From contig CAIWKX010000045.1 of the NCBI GenBank assembly GCA_903913315.1, positions 1 to 64,000 on the forward strand: DNA of 64,000 nucleotides, read 5' to 3'. A program made the position numbers and the translations under genes. The DNA is from an uncultured Bacteroidota bacterium. GTDB taxonomy: Bacteria > Bacteroidota > Bacteroidia > Flavobacteriales > Flavobacteriaceae. This document shows positions 38,451-47,974 of this stretch, piece by piece; within the stretch, counting starts at the first letter, position 1, and the number at the start of each line of letters is the position of its first letter. Below the pieces are notes generated by a model. The model saw only the letters and a list, made by a program, of their open reading frames with translations, was not told where the DNA came from and did not search any database.

Positions 38451-38874
38451 AAATAAAATTAATTTGTTCTCCGTAATTATATTGTTACTGCTATTAATTG
38501 TCATTAGAGCATTTGAAGACTCTCTTTTTTATGACCCTTTTCTAAACTATTTCAAAGATAATTACACCAATATGCCTTTGCCAAAAATCAATATGATTAA
38601 ACTATTTTTTAGCTTAGGATTTCGTTTTTATCTCAATTCGATGATTTCTTTAGGTTTGTTATATCTAATTTTCCACGATTCAAAAATCATGAAATTTTCT
38701 ATTTTTCTATTTTCTTTTTTTGGAATTCTATTAATGGTAACTTTCTTTTTTGTACTGATTAAATTTGGAGAAGAAAATAAAATGGCATTATTCTACATCC
38801 GAAGATTTATTATTCAACCCATATTTTTGATTCTTTTTATTCCCGCATTTTATTATCAGAAAAAGATGAAATAA
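38431..38874 (+). CDS. Exosortase F system-associated membrane protein
   Basis: Overlaps xrtF; VIRAFEDSLFYDPFLNYFKDNY; LGFRFYLNSMISLGLLYLIFHD. Confidence 0.8.
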   Translation: MLKNLLKNKINLFSVIILLLLLIVIRAFEDSLFYDPFLNYFKDNYTNMPLPKINMIKLFFSLGFRFYLNSMISLGLLYLIFHDSKIMKFSIFLFSFFGILLMVTFFFVLIKFGEENKMALFYIRRFIIQPIFLILFIPAFYYQKKMK

Positions 38875-38913
38875 ATTTTATTTTCGTACCTTTATATGAC
38901 TAAATAAATAACG

Positions 38914-39750
38914 ATGAAAGTTATTAAACATTCAGGAACTATTGTTGAATTTGACCCTGAAAAATTAAAAAAATCACTTTTAAAATCGGGTGCTAATTCA
39001 GTTGTCGTGGACAATATTCTAAAAGTCATCAAGCACGAAATGTATGATGGCATTCCCACTAAACAAATTTATAAAATGGCTTTTGGATTGCTTAAAAAAG
39101 CATCTAATTCCCATGCAGCTCAATACAATTTAAGAGCTGCCATTCAAATGCTCGGACCAGCAGGATTCTTTTTTGAAAAATACGTTGCCCGTCTTTTTGC
39201 ATCTGAAGGGTATACCACTAAAACTAATCTAGTTCTTCAAGGTAAATGTGTTTCTCACGAAATAGATGTTGTAGTAAAAAATGAAGGAGAAATTGCAATG
39301 ATTGAATGTAAGTTTCACGCGGGGAGAGATGTAGTTTCAGATGTTAAAGTGCCTATGTATATACTCTCTAGATTTAATGATTTAAAAGATAGAAAATTAT
39401 CTATTTTCAGCAATAACGATTTTATTTCTAAGTGTTGGATTGTAACCAATAATAGGTTCAGTTCAGATGCCATTGCTTTTGGAATTTGCTCGGGTATTAA
39501 TATGTTAAGTTGGGATTATCCTAAAAATGAAAATTTGCGCACTAAAATTGATAACGATAAATTGTATCCTGTCACCTGTTTGACCACACTTTCATTGGCA
39601 GAAAAAGACAAATTACTTGTGCTAGATGTTGTTTTGGCAAGTGAGTTACTAAATAACTTTCAAAGTTTAGAACAAATCGGCTTGAGCCAGAATAGAATAA
39701 AAAATGTGTTAAAAGAAGTAAACGATTTATGTAAAAATATACTGTCATGA
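38914..39750 (+). CDS. ATP-cone domain protein with C-terminal restriction-endonuclease-like (Mrr/PD-(D/E)XK type) domain
   Basis: N-terminal MKVIKHSGTIVEFDPEKLKKSLLKSGA (ATP-cone); FEKYVARLFASEGYTTKTNLVLQGKCVSHEIDVVVKNEGEIAMIECKFHAGRDVVSDVKVPMY (E...D-x10-ECK nuclease core). Confidence 0.85.
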   Translation: MKVIKHSGTIVEFDPEKLKKSLLKSGANSVVVDNILKVIKHEMYDGIPTKQIYKMAFGLLKKASNSHAAQYNLRAAIQMLGPAGFFFEKYVARLFASEGYTTKTNLVLQGKCVSHEIDVVVKNEGEIAMIECKFHAGRDVVSDVKVPMYILSRFNDLKDRKLSIFSNNDFISKCWIVTNNRFSSDAIAFGICSGINMLSWDYPKNENLRTKIDNDKLYPVTCLTTLSLAEKDKLLVLDVVLASELLNNFQSLEQIGLSQNRIKNVLKEVNDLCKNILS

Positions 39751-41102
39751 AAGTATCATTTATTGGTGGAGCTGGAACTGTAACTGGTTCAAAAACTCTA
39801 ATAGAAAGTAACGGAGTTAGAATTTTAATTGATTGCGGACAATTTCAAGGGATAAAATCCTTGCGAGAACTCAACTGGGAACCACTTCCAATTTTGCCTT
39901 CAACCATTGATTTTGTTTTGTTGACTCACGGACATTTAGATCATTGTGGTTGGTTGCCACGATTAGTCAATCAAGGATTTGAAGGTAAAATATATTGTAC
40001 CAATCCTACCAAAGAAATTGCAAAATTAATCTTGTTGGACAGTGCCAAAATTCAAGAAGAAGAAGCCCATCAAGCCAATGAAGGCAACTATTCTAAACAT
40101 GAAATTGCAGAACCTTTGTATGATGTGGCTCAAGCGGAAAGCACGTTTCCTCATTTTCGAGTGATTAAAGAAAATGAGAAGTTTAATTTAGACGCAGAGA
40201 TTTCAGTCGTTTTCACAAATGCAGGACATATTCTTGGAGCTTGTTCGATTGCAGTAACGGTAGAAGGTAAAACTCTTGTTTTTTCAGGTGATATTGGTCG
40301 CGATGATGATGTCTTAATGTATGCGCCAACCAAACCTAAACAGGCTGATTATATCTTTTTAGAAAGTACTTATGGAAACAGAATTCATCCCGATGAAGAT
40401 GTAAAATTATTGTTAGAAACCTACATTAACACAACCTATTCCAAAGGAGGAACTGTAATCATTCCGAGTTTTGCGGTAGAGCGTGCGCAAACAATTATGT
40501 ATTTATTGTGGCAATTGAAAGAAGAGGATAGAATTCCAAATATTCCGTACATTATTGATACTCCAATGGGAATTAGTGTATTGGAAATCTTTCAAAATAA
40601 TAAAAAATGGCACAAATTATCGGATGAAGATTGTGTGGACATGTGTAAAATGTTTTCTATGATTTCAGATTATCAAGAAACGATTGCTGCTATTTATGAT
40701 AAACAGCCTAAAGTGGTCATAGCCGCTAGTGGAATGATTACAGGAGGTAGGGTATTGAGTTATTTAGAACGATATATTGGTTTATCACAAACAACCGTAA
40801 TTATTGTAGGATATCAAGCCGAAGGAACTCGGGGAAGAAAATTACTTGAAGGTGCAATCGACTTAAAAATTAGAGGAAAATATTATGATGTAAAAGCCAA
40901 AATAGTTGAAATTGAAGGATTATCGGCTCATGGAGATCAAAATGATTTGTTGAATTGGCTTTCTGCATTGGAACATAAACCTAAAAAACTGTTTATCGTT
41001 CATGGTGAAAACCAACCTGCTGATGAACTTCGAATTAAAATACAAGAAAAATACAATTTTGATTGTGTTGTTCCATTAATGGGACAAGCGTTTGAATTGT
41101 AA
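39747..41102 (+). CDS. MBL-fold metallo-hydrolase with beta-CASP / RNA-specificity domain
   Basis: LTHGHLDHCGWLPRLVNQGF, FSGDIGRDDD, VIAASGMITGGRVLSYL, GLSAHGDQNDLLNWL. Confidence 0.95.
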   Translation: MKVSFIGGAGTVTGSKTLIESNGVRILIDCGQFQGIKSLRELNWEPLPILPSTIDFVLLTHGHLDHCGWLPRLVNQGFEGKIYCTNPTKEIAKLILLDSAKIQEEEAHQANEGNYSKHEIAEPLYDVAQAESTFPHFRVIKENEKFNLDAEISVVFTNAGHILGACSIAVTVEGKTLVFSGDIGRDDDVLMYAPTKPKQADYIFLESTYGNRIHPDEDVKLLLETYINTTYSKGGTVIIPSFAVERAQTIMYLLWQLKEEDRIPNIPYIIDTPMGISVLEIFQNNKKWHKLSDEDCVDMCKMFSMISDYQETIAAIYDKQPKVVIAASGMITGGRVLSYLERYIGLSQTTVIIVGYQAEGTRGRKLLEGAIDLKIRGKYYDVKAKIVEIEGLSAHGDQNDLLNWLSALEHKPKKLFIVHGENQPADELRIKIQEKYNFDCVVPLMGQAFEL

Positions 41103-41143
41103 ACTTTTAACATAGATTTACATCAGAACACTGACTGTTTAAT

Positions 41144-41151
41144 TATATTTG
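41144..41151 (+). promoter_or_regulatory. Bacteroidetes -7 box just upstream of ATG 41156
   Basis: TATATTTG exact match to TAnnTTTG; 4 nt before the start codon. Confidence 0.5.
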
Positions 41152-41155
41152 CGCT

Positions 41156-41557
41156 ATGAATTTTAGAAAGCACATAGGTTTATTTTTGACTTTTTTCTTG
41201 CTGGTTTCCACCTTGGGATTGGCTTTTAATGTGCATTATTGTGACAATGAGATTGCGTCAGTTTCAATAAACACGGCATCAAATTCTCAAGAAATTGAGA
41301 AAAATTGTTGTGGTAAGATTGAGAAAAAGTCTAAATGTTGCAAAAATAAAATCATCAAAACCAATGAGAAATCCGATCAAATTACGGTCAAGATTTCTTC
41401 TTTGGATGTCAATTTTATTCTATTTTTTAGCGAATGGAAGCCGGTTGTTTTTGGCGATGTTTTCAACTTCAAACCAAGAGAAATTGCTACTTATTACTGC
41501 GATGCTAATGCACCGCCATTATACCTCTTGTATAGCCAATATACTTTTTACGCCTGA
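41156..41557 (+). CDS. HYC_CC_PP-type small cysteine-rich membrane protein (probable metal-handling)
   Basis: NVHYCDNEIASVSIN...KNCCGKIEKKSKCCKNK...DANAPPLYLLY; upstream of a TonB receptor and an HMA protein. Confidence 0.82.
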   Translation: MNFRKHIGLFLTFFLLVSTLGLAFNVHYCDNEIASVSINTASNSQEIEKNCCGKIEKKSKCCKNKIIKTNEKSDQITVKISSLDVNFILFFSEWKPVVFGDVFNFKPREIATYYCDANAPPLYLLYSQYTFYA

Positions 41558-41636
41558 TTTAATTGTAATTCATGTCAGATTTTCTATTCTTTCTGAGAAT
41601 CAAAACCTTTATGAATAACAATTAAATTTTATTACA

Positions 41637-43643
41637 ATGAAAAAAATAACATTATTTCTAATGTTAGTGATTTCTTCAATAACATATTCACAAGTAAAAT
41701 TGGATACGGTTAAAATAGTTAACACTAAAAAAGGAATAAGAAAATCAATTAAAACAATAGCCAATACTAGCATTGTATCTAGTAAAGAATTACTAAAAGC
41801 AGCATGTTGTAATTTGGCTGAAAGCTTTGAAACTAATCCATCTATTGACGTCAATTTTTCGGATGCATTAACGGGGACAAAACAAATAAAAATGTTAGGG
41901 TTGACTTCTCCCTATCTTATGATAACGGAAGAAAATATTCCTTCAATTCGTGGGGCTTCTCAAGCTTATGGATTATCATTTACACCGGGAACTTGGGTAG
42001 AAAGTATTCAAATTACCAAAGGAGCTGGAAGTGTTGTTAATGGCTATGAAAGTATTTCGGGTCAGATTAATACGGAATTAATTAAGCCGATGAAAGACGT
42101 TCCGTTTTTTTTGAATCTATATGGTGCTTCCGATTCGCGATTTGAATTGAATACTCATTTTAACAACAAAGTTTCTAATCATTGGGCCACTAGTTTGTAT
42201 CTTCATGGCAATGAACGTTCAGTTAAAAATGATATGAATCACGATGGGTTTTTAGATAATCCGTTGGGTAAACAAGTAAATATGGTCAATCGTTGGCAAT
42301 ATTCCAATCCAGAAACAGGTTGGGTTTCGTTTATCAATTTTAAATATATGCAAGATGATAAGCAAACTGGTCAATTGGATTTTGATAAAAACAGAGATAA
42401 ACTAACTACTAATTATTGGGGTTCTGAAATCAATACCAACCGATTTGATTTTACATCAAAAGTAGGTTATCTATTTAAAGACATGCCTTATCAAAGTATT
42501 GGATTTCAAAATGCATATAGTAACCACAATCAAGATTCGTATTTTGGTTTGAATCAATATACTATCAAGCAACAGAGTTATTATTCAAATTTGATTTTCA
42601 ATTCGATAATTAATAATACAATGCACAAATTTGTTACTGGATTGAATTTTACATACGATAAATATGCTGAATTTGTCAATCTTGAAGATGTTAGTCGAAT
42701 CGATAATTCAGTTGGAGGTTTCTTTGAGTATACTTATGACAATAACGATAAATTCAGTTTGATTTTAGGAGGAAGGGTTGATTATCACAATAGATTAGGG
42801 GTCTTTGCAACACCAAGAATACATGTTCGTTACAACCCTTGGGAAAAAGCAGTACTTCGATTTTCTGCGGGAAGAGGCAAACGCGCGGCAAATATTTATG
42901 CTGAAAATCAAAATCTTTTTGCAAGCTCAAGGACTTTTTCTGTTTTAGATACCAATGGAAAAATCTATGGTTTAAATCCTGAGATTGCTTGGAATTATGG
43001 TTTTAGTTTTACTCAAAACTTTTTGATGTTTGGAAAAGCAGCCGATATCACCTTAGATGTTTATAGAACTGATTTCCAAAATCAAGCTATAGTAGACCTC
43101 TTTCAGTCTGCGCAAGAGGTTTTATTCTATAATTTAAAAGGGAAATCCTATGCTAATAGTTTTCAACTTGATTTCAATTATGAAATAATAAAACACTTGA
43201 ACTTGCGAACAGCCTACAAATATTATGATATTTCTACTGATTATTTATCTGGAACTTATCAAAGACCTTTACAAGCCAAGCATCGTTTTTTTGGAAATTT
43301 AGAATATGAAACCCATATTAAATCAAAAGGAAAACAATGGAAATTTGATTACACATTAAACTGGTTAGGAAAGCAACAATTACCAAATACATCTAGCAAT
43401 CCAATTGTTGACCGATTACCTGAGTTTTCACCATCATTTGCTGTAATGAATATGCAAATTACTAAGACTTTTTCCTCAGTCTTTGAGCTTTATATTGGAG
43501 GAGAAAATATTGGAAATTACCGACAAGATAAAGCTATATTAGGCGCTAATAATCCATTCGGACCCACTTTTGACACTTCAATAATATATGCGCCCGTTTT
43601 TGGTCAAATGTATTATGCTGGTTTACGATATAAATTAAAATAA
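41637..43643 (+). CDS. TonB-dependent receptor
   Basis: 668 aa; plug domain (LLKAACCNLAESFETNPSIDVNFSDALTGTKQIKMLGL), beta barrel, terminal GLRYKLK. Confidence 0.92.
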   Translation: MKKITLFLMLVISSITYSQVKLDTVKIVNTKKGIRKSIKTIANTSIVSSKELLKAACCNLAESFETNPSIDVNFSDALTGTKQIKMLGLTSPYLMITEENIPSIRGASQAYGLSFTPGTWVESIQITKGAGSVVNGYESISGQINTELIKPMKDVPFFLNLYGASDSRFELNTHFNNKVSNHWATSLYLHGNERSVKNDMNHDGFLDNPLGKQVNMVNRWQYSNPETGWVSFINFKYMQDDKQTGQLDFDKNRDKLTTNYWGSEINTNRFDFTSKVGYLFKDMPYQSIGFQNAYSNHNQDSYFGLNQYTIKQQSYYSNLIFNSIINNTMHKFVTGLNFTYDKYAEFVNLEDVSRIDNSVGGFFEYTYDNNDKFSLILGGRVDYHNRLGVFATPRIHVRYNPWEKAVLRFSAGRGKRAANIYAENQNLFASSRTFSVLDTNGKIYGLNPEIAWNYGFSFTQNFLMFGKAADITLDVYRTDFQNQAIVDLFQSAQEVLFYNLKGKSYANSFQLDFNYEIIKHLNLRTAYKYYDISTDYLSGTYQRPLQAKHRFFGNLEYETHIKSKGKQWKFDYTLNWLGKQQLPNTSSNPIVDRLPEFSPSFAVMNMQITKTFSSVFELYIGGENIGNYRQDKAILGANNPFGPTFDTSIIYAPVFGQMYYAGLRYKLK

Positions 43644-43661
43644 CAATTAAAATAAATAAAA

Positions 43662-44003
43662 ATGAAAAATGTAGTTTTAGGAATGTTGTTACTAATTGTA
43701 ACTTTTTCAACTCAAGCACAAGAGAAAAAAAATAAGAATGCGAAATATACTATTGAAGTAAATGGAAATTGCGAACAATGTCAGCGTCGAATTCAAAAAG
43801 CCGCTTATTCAGTTATAGGGGTGAAGTCGGCGATTTGGAATGTAGAAACACATCAGTTAAGTTTGATTTTGAATGAAGAAAAAAGTTCTCTGTTAGACGT
43901 AAAAAATGCCATAGCCAAAGCAGGTCATGATGTGAATGATGTAAAAGCAACTAAAGAAGCCTATGAAAAACTTCCCAATTGTTGTTTATACGAAAGAAAA
44001 TAA
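43662..44003 (+). CDS. Secreted heavy-metal-associated (HMA) domain protein
   Basis: YTIEVNGNCEQCQRRIQKAAYSVIGVKSAIWNVETHQLSLIL; signal peptide. Confidence 0.9.
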   Translation: MKNVVLGMLLLIVTFSTQAQEKKNKNAKYTIEVNGNCEQCQRRIQKAAYSVIGVKSAIWNVETHQLSLILNEEKSSLLDVKNAIAKAGHDVNDVKATKEAYEKLPNCCLYERK

Positions 44004-44071
44004 TAAAATATTAATTGTGATGTAACGTAATTATAAGTACTTTCACAAACTGAATTTTACCCAAAAATTAT

Positions 44072-44740
44072 ATGACTCATTTCGATTGGAAACAACTTTT
44101 TAATCCCGAATTCTATATTCTTTTAGAAATAGGTGGAGTAAAAATTGGATTGTATGTAGTGCTTTTCATTGTCTTTGCCGAAACAGGATTACTAGCTGGG
44201 TTTTTCCTTCCAGGAGATAGTTTATTATTCCTTTGCGGAATCTATAGTGAATCATTAATGAAGGAATTATCCACCGGAAGTGATTTTTGGAATGTAACTT
44301 TTCTTGCCGCATTAATATCTTTGATGGGTATTTTTGGAAATATTCTAGGTTTTTGGGTAGGTTCTAAAAGTGGCACCTATCTATTTAAAAGAGAAGACAG
44401 TTTCTTTTTTAAGAAAAAATACCTCTTTCAATCGAAAGATTTTTTTGATAAATATGGAACAAAAGCCATTGTTTTTGCTCGGTTTTTACCAATAGTAAGA
44501 ACCTTTGCGCCTGTGGTGGCTGGAATTGTAGAAATGGATAAAAAGAAATTTATGTTCTTTACCATTTTAGGTTCTATTTTATGGTCGTTTACCATGACTT
44601 TTGCAGGTCATTATTTGTATGAATTATTTAAAGAAAAATTGGGTATCGATTTAAAACATTACATTGAATTTATTGTTATAGGTATTATTTTAATTACAAC
44701 AGTTCCAGTAGTTACAAAATTACTTATGAAACGAAAATAA
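44072..44740 (+). CDS. DedA family membrane protein
   Basis: FAETGLLAGFFLPGDSLLFLCG, FGNILGFWVGSKSG, FARFLPIVRTFAPVVAGIVEM. Confidence 0.94.
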   Translation: MTHFDWKQLFNPEFYILLEIGGVKIGLYVVLFIVFAETGLLAGFFLPGDSLLFLCGIYSESLMKELSTGSDFWNVTFLAALISLMGIFGNILGFWVGSKSGTYLFKREDSFFFKKKYLFQSKDFFDKYGTKAIVFARFLPIVRTFAPVVAGIVEMDKKKFMFFTILGSILWSFTMTFAGHYLYELFKEKLGIDLKHYIEFIVIGIILITTVPVVTKLLMKRK

Positions 44741-44759
44741 ATAAATGTTTAAATATTGA

Positions 44760-44798
44760 AAATCCGCTTGGTCTACTGATCAAGCGGATTTTTTTTTG
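44760..44798 (+). terminator. Rho-independent terminator after dedA
   Basis: AATCCGCTTG-gtctactgat-CAAGCGGATT + T8. Confidence 0.92.
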
Positions 44799-44806
44799 GT
44801 AATATA

Positions 44807-45037
44807 TTAAACAACATGTTTGATGCATTAAGCATCAAAATAGATGCTTAATGCTTTAATAATGAATTATAATGCTTCAATTATGAAGCAAAAAGCATCA
44901 AAAATTATGTTAAAAGCATCAAAAATTATGTTAAAAGCATCAAAAATGATGTTAAAAGCATTAAAAATGATGTTAAAAGCATTAAAAATGATGTTAAAAA
45001 CATCATATAATATGTTTAAAGCATCATTTTTAATGTA
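44807..45037. repeat. Degenerate 21-bp tandem-repeat array (about 11 units) with intra-unit and inter-unit dyads
   Basis: AAAAGCATCAAAAATTATGTT x2 (44891, 44912), AAAAGCATCAAAAATGATGTT (44933), AAAAGCATTAAAAATGATGTT x2 (44954, 44975), AAAAACATCATATAATATGTT (44996), TAAAGCATCATTTTTAATGTA (45017); degenerate units in the same phase back to about 44807; GCATTAAGCATC-aaaata-GATGCTTAATGC at the left end. Confidence 0.95.
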
Positions 45038-45048
45038 AATTTCAAAAA

Positions 45049-45085
45049 AAAAATCTGCCTAGTTTTTATACTAAACAGATTTTTT
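45049..45085. terminator. Terminator-like hairpin downstream of metK
   Basis: AAATCTGcctAGTTTttatactAAACAGATTT with A and T runs on both sides. Confidence 0.6.
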
Positions 45086-45208
45086 TATGATTTAGAATTT
45101 ATATTTAATGTAGTACTATTTCATTAATACAAAAAGTATGGTTTTACTCATTCTATTAATATTTTATGAAGAGCTTTTAAAGATAAATTTCAAAAAAGAC
45201 GACTATTT

Positions 45209-46459
45209 TTAAATTCCAAAAGTAGTTTTAACTTGGTCTACAAAATCTAATTTTTCCCAAGTAAACAATTCAACGGTTACAGTTTTATTGTCTCCATTTG
45301 GAGTTTTAAAGGTCTTAGTAACTGTTTCAGGTTTTCTTCCCATGTGGCCGTATGCAGCAGTTTCACTATAAATTGGATTTCTTAATTTCAAACGTTGTTC
45401 AATAAAATAGGGACGCATATCAAAAATAGCTTCTACTTTTTTACTAATTTCTCCATCTGTTAAATTTACCTTAGCAGTTCCATAAGTAACAACATTAATA
45501 GAGGTTGGTTTTGCAACACCAATAGCATAAGAAACTTGAACTAATATTTCATCACATATTCCGGCAGCAACCATGTTTTTTGCAATATGACGTGTTGCAT
45601 ACGCAGCACTTCTATCCACTTTACTTGGATCTTTTCCAGAAAAAGCACCGCCACCGTGAGCTCCTTTTCCACCATAGGTATCTACAATAATTTTTCTGCC
45701 GGTTAATCCAGTGTCTCCATGGGGTCCACCTATTACGAATTTCCCAGTTGGATTAATATGATAAGTAATGTCATCATTAAAGAAGTAAGCATATTGAGGA
45801 TATTTAGCTTTAATTCTTGGAATCAAAATTGAAATCAAATCGCTTTTAATTTTTGCTAACATTTCTGCTTCTGGAGCAAAATCATCATGTTGTGTAGAAA
45901 TAACTATAGCATCAATTCGTTGCGGTTTGTTATCGTCTGAATATTCTAAAGTTACTTGCGATTTTGCATCTGGACGTAAATAAGTAATTTCAGAATTTTC
46001 TCTTCTCAAATTAGCCAATTCAATTAGCAAAGCATGCGACAAATCTAAAGCCAAAGGCATATAATTTTCAGTTTCGTTAGTTGCATAACCAAACATCATT
46101 CCTTGGTCACCAGCACCTTGTTCTTCTTTACTAGCTCTATCAACTCCTTGATTAATATCAGCTGATTGCTCATGGATTGCCGATAAAACACCACAAGAAT
46201 TTGCTTCAAACATATATTCGCTTTTAGTATAACCAATTTTCTTGATTACATCTCTAGCAATAGTTTGAACATCTAAATAAGTGTTTGATTTTACTTCTCC
46301 AGCTAAAATTACTTGACCAGTAGTAACCAATGTTTCGCATGCTACTTTAGATTCTGGATCGAAAGCTAAAAAGTTATCAATTAGTGCATCTGAAATTTGA
46401 TCAGCTACTTTGTCTGGATGTCCTTCACTCACTGATTCTGACGTAAATAAATAAGCCAT
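45209..46459 (-). CDS. metK: S-adenosylmethionine synthase
   Basis: [65 protein letters not shown]. Confidence 0.98.
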   Translation of the reverse strand: MAYLFTSESVSEGHPDKVADQISDALIDNFLAFDPESKVACETLVTTGQVILAGEVKSNTYLDVQTIARDVIKKIGYTKSEYMFEANSCGVLSAIHEQSADINQGVDRASKEEQGAGDQGMMFGYATNETENYMPLALDLSHALLIELANLRRENSEITYLRPDAKSQVTLEYSDDNKPQRIDAIVISTQHDDFAPEAEMLAKIKSDLISILIPRIKAKYPQYAYFFNDDITYHINPTGKFVIGGPHGDTGLTGRKIIVDTYGGKGAHGGGAFSGKDPSKVDRSAAYATRHIAKNMVAAGICDEILVQVSYAIGVAKPTSINVVTYGTAKVNLTDGEISKKVEAIFDMRPYFIEQRLKLRNPIYSETAAYGHMGRKPETVTKTFKTPNGDNKTVTVELFTWEKLDFVDQVKTTFGI

Positions 46460-46681
46460 AATATAATTTATTTTAAATTAATTTTTGTGAAGAAAATAAG
46501 AAAATTGCAAAGGAAATACTAAAGAAGAGTTTCTGCTTTAGCATTTTTTAACGAGGTTGCAATCAGTTCAAATTTTTCCTCTTTTTATCTGAGGCAAATG
46601 TATAAACTCATTTTTAAATATAAACCCATTTTTTCAAATATTTTTTTATATTTGCTAAAATTAAATTAAAACAATATAAAT

Positions 46682-47614
46682 ATGAAAAAACTATTACTTT
46701 CTTTAACCTTATTATGTATTGGCTTTGTTCAAGGCCAAAATCTTTTTTCTTTTGGGTTTGATGGAGCAACGGCAGATATGGTTACTGCTGGATGGCAACT
46801 AACGAATCAAAGTACTCCAATTTACACGGGAGCACCTACATGGAGTATACCTTCTACAGCACCTACATCAACATTTACTTCTGGTGGACAAGCTGGTGGG
46901 GCAACTTCTTTTGCATTAATAAACTACACTAGTACAGGAACTTCTGCAACAGCTGGTTCAGGAACAATTAGTAATTGGATGATTTCACCAGTGATAAATG
47001 TGCAAAATGGAGATGTAGTCTCTTTTTACACAACTTATGGAGGTACTGCTGCACAAGAAAGTTATGCAGATAATATGCAATTACTTATGAGTACGCATGG
47101 TGCATCAAGTGTTATTCCTTCCACAGGTGCTGCTGATGTTGGTGATTTTACAAATAATTTGGTTGAGATAAATCCAACTCTTAACCCTACAGGATATCCA
47201 GTAGGATGGACTCAATATACTTATACTATTTCAGGATTGTCTGCAGCAACAGATTGTATGTTTGCTTTCAGATATTATGTAACTGATGGAGGTCCAGGAG
47301 GTACAAATTCAGATATTATTGGAGTGGATACGTTTTCAGTAGATAGACCATTGGCTAGTACACAAACTTTCTTTGCAAACAATTTTTCTATTCAACCAAA
47401 TCCAGTTAAAGATATTTTTACTGTAACTTCTAAAAACGGAACATTTATAAACAATATAAAAGTGACAGACATTAACGGAAGAATTGTAAAAGAAGAAAAC
47501 AACTCTGATTTGAATGCTACGCAAGTTAATATTTCTGATTTGTCATCTGGAGTTTATTTTGTTAAAATTCAATCCGATTTAGGTGTTGGAACTACAAAAA
47601 TCATTAAAGAATAA
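46682..47614 (+). CDS. Secreted choice-of-anchor-type protein with T9SS type A sorting domain
   Basis: Signal peptide; NFSIQPNPVKDIFTVTSKNGTFINNIKVTDINGRIVKEENNSDLNATQVNISDLSSGVYFVKIQSDLGVGTTKIIKE. Confidence 0.9.
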   Translation: MKKLLLSLTLLCIGFVQGQNLFSFGFDGATADMVTAGWQLTNQSTPIYTGAPTWSIPSTAPTSTFTSGGQAGGATSFALINYTSTGTSATAGSGTISNWMISPVINVQNGDVVSFYTTYGGTAAQESYADNMQLLMSTHGASSVIPSTGAADVGDFTNNLVEINPTLNPTGYPVGWTQYTYTISGLSAATDCMFAFRYYVTDGGPGGTNSDIIGVDTFSVDRPLASTQTFFANNFSIQPNPVKDIFTVTSKNGTFINNIKVTDINGRIVKEENNSDLNATQVNISDLSSGVYFVKIQSDLGVGTTKIIKE

Positions 47615-47634
47615 TCATTCGATTTAATTCTTAG

Positions 47635-47664
47635 AAAGGAGCTCTTATCAGCTCCTTTTTTTTG
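47635..47664 (+). terminator. Rho-independent terminator
   Basis: AAAGGAGC-tcttatca-GCTCCTTT + T run. Confidence 0.85.
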
Positions 47665-47768
47665 TCTTAAAACTATAGTTGTCTTAGATAAATTATCTAA
47701 AAAAAATGATTCATAATAAAAAATATAGAAAATTAATCTATTTAATTTTTATTATTAGAAAAATAATC

Positions 47769-47776
47769 TAATTTTG
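47769..47776 (+). promoter_or_regulatory. -7 box upstream of the SAM riboswitch
   Basis: TAATTTTG exact TAnnTTTG, about 31 nt before the aptamer. Confidence 0.55.
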
Positions 47777-47806
47777 CACCGTTAAGTTCATTTAACTTAT
47801 TGAAAT

Positions 47807-47906
47807 GTTATAAAGAAAGCCGGAGGGAATAGACCCGATGAAAGCTTAGCAACCCTACCTTGTAGAAGGTGCTACATTCTATCCTGATTTATTGGGAGAA
47901 GATAAC
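47807..47906 (+). promoter_or_regulatory. SAM (S-box, SAM-I type) riboswitch aptamer
   Basis: GTTATaAAGAAAGCCGGAGGGAATAGACCCGATGAAAGCTTAGCAACCC...AAGGTGCTACATTCTATCC...GGGAGAAGATAAC: conserved GGAGGGA, GACCCGATGAA, GCAACC, AAGGTGCTA and P1 GTTAT/ATAAC. Confidence 0.95.
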
Positions 47907-47974
47907 ACAAGATTTTCTAGTTTTTTCTAGCCTTTCTTTTATAATATTTTGCAATTGTATAATTAAAGAAAGAT

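Noticed and set aside
44891-45037. CRISPR array
   Set aside because: 21-nt contiguous tandem units with no unique spacers; no cas genes in the window.
44844-45038. 64-aa ORF MLNALIMNYNASIMKQKASKIML... as a gene
   Set aside because: It is the translation of the 21-bp array with little other sequence; kept as a repeat feature only.
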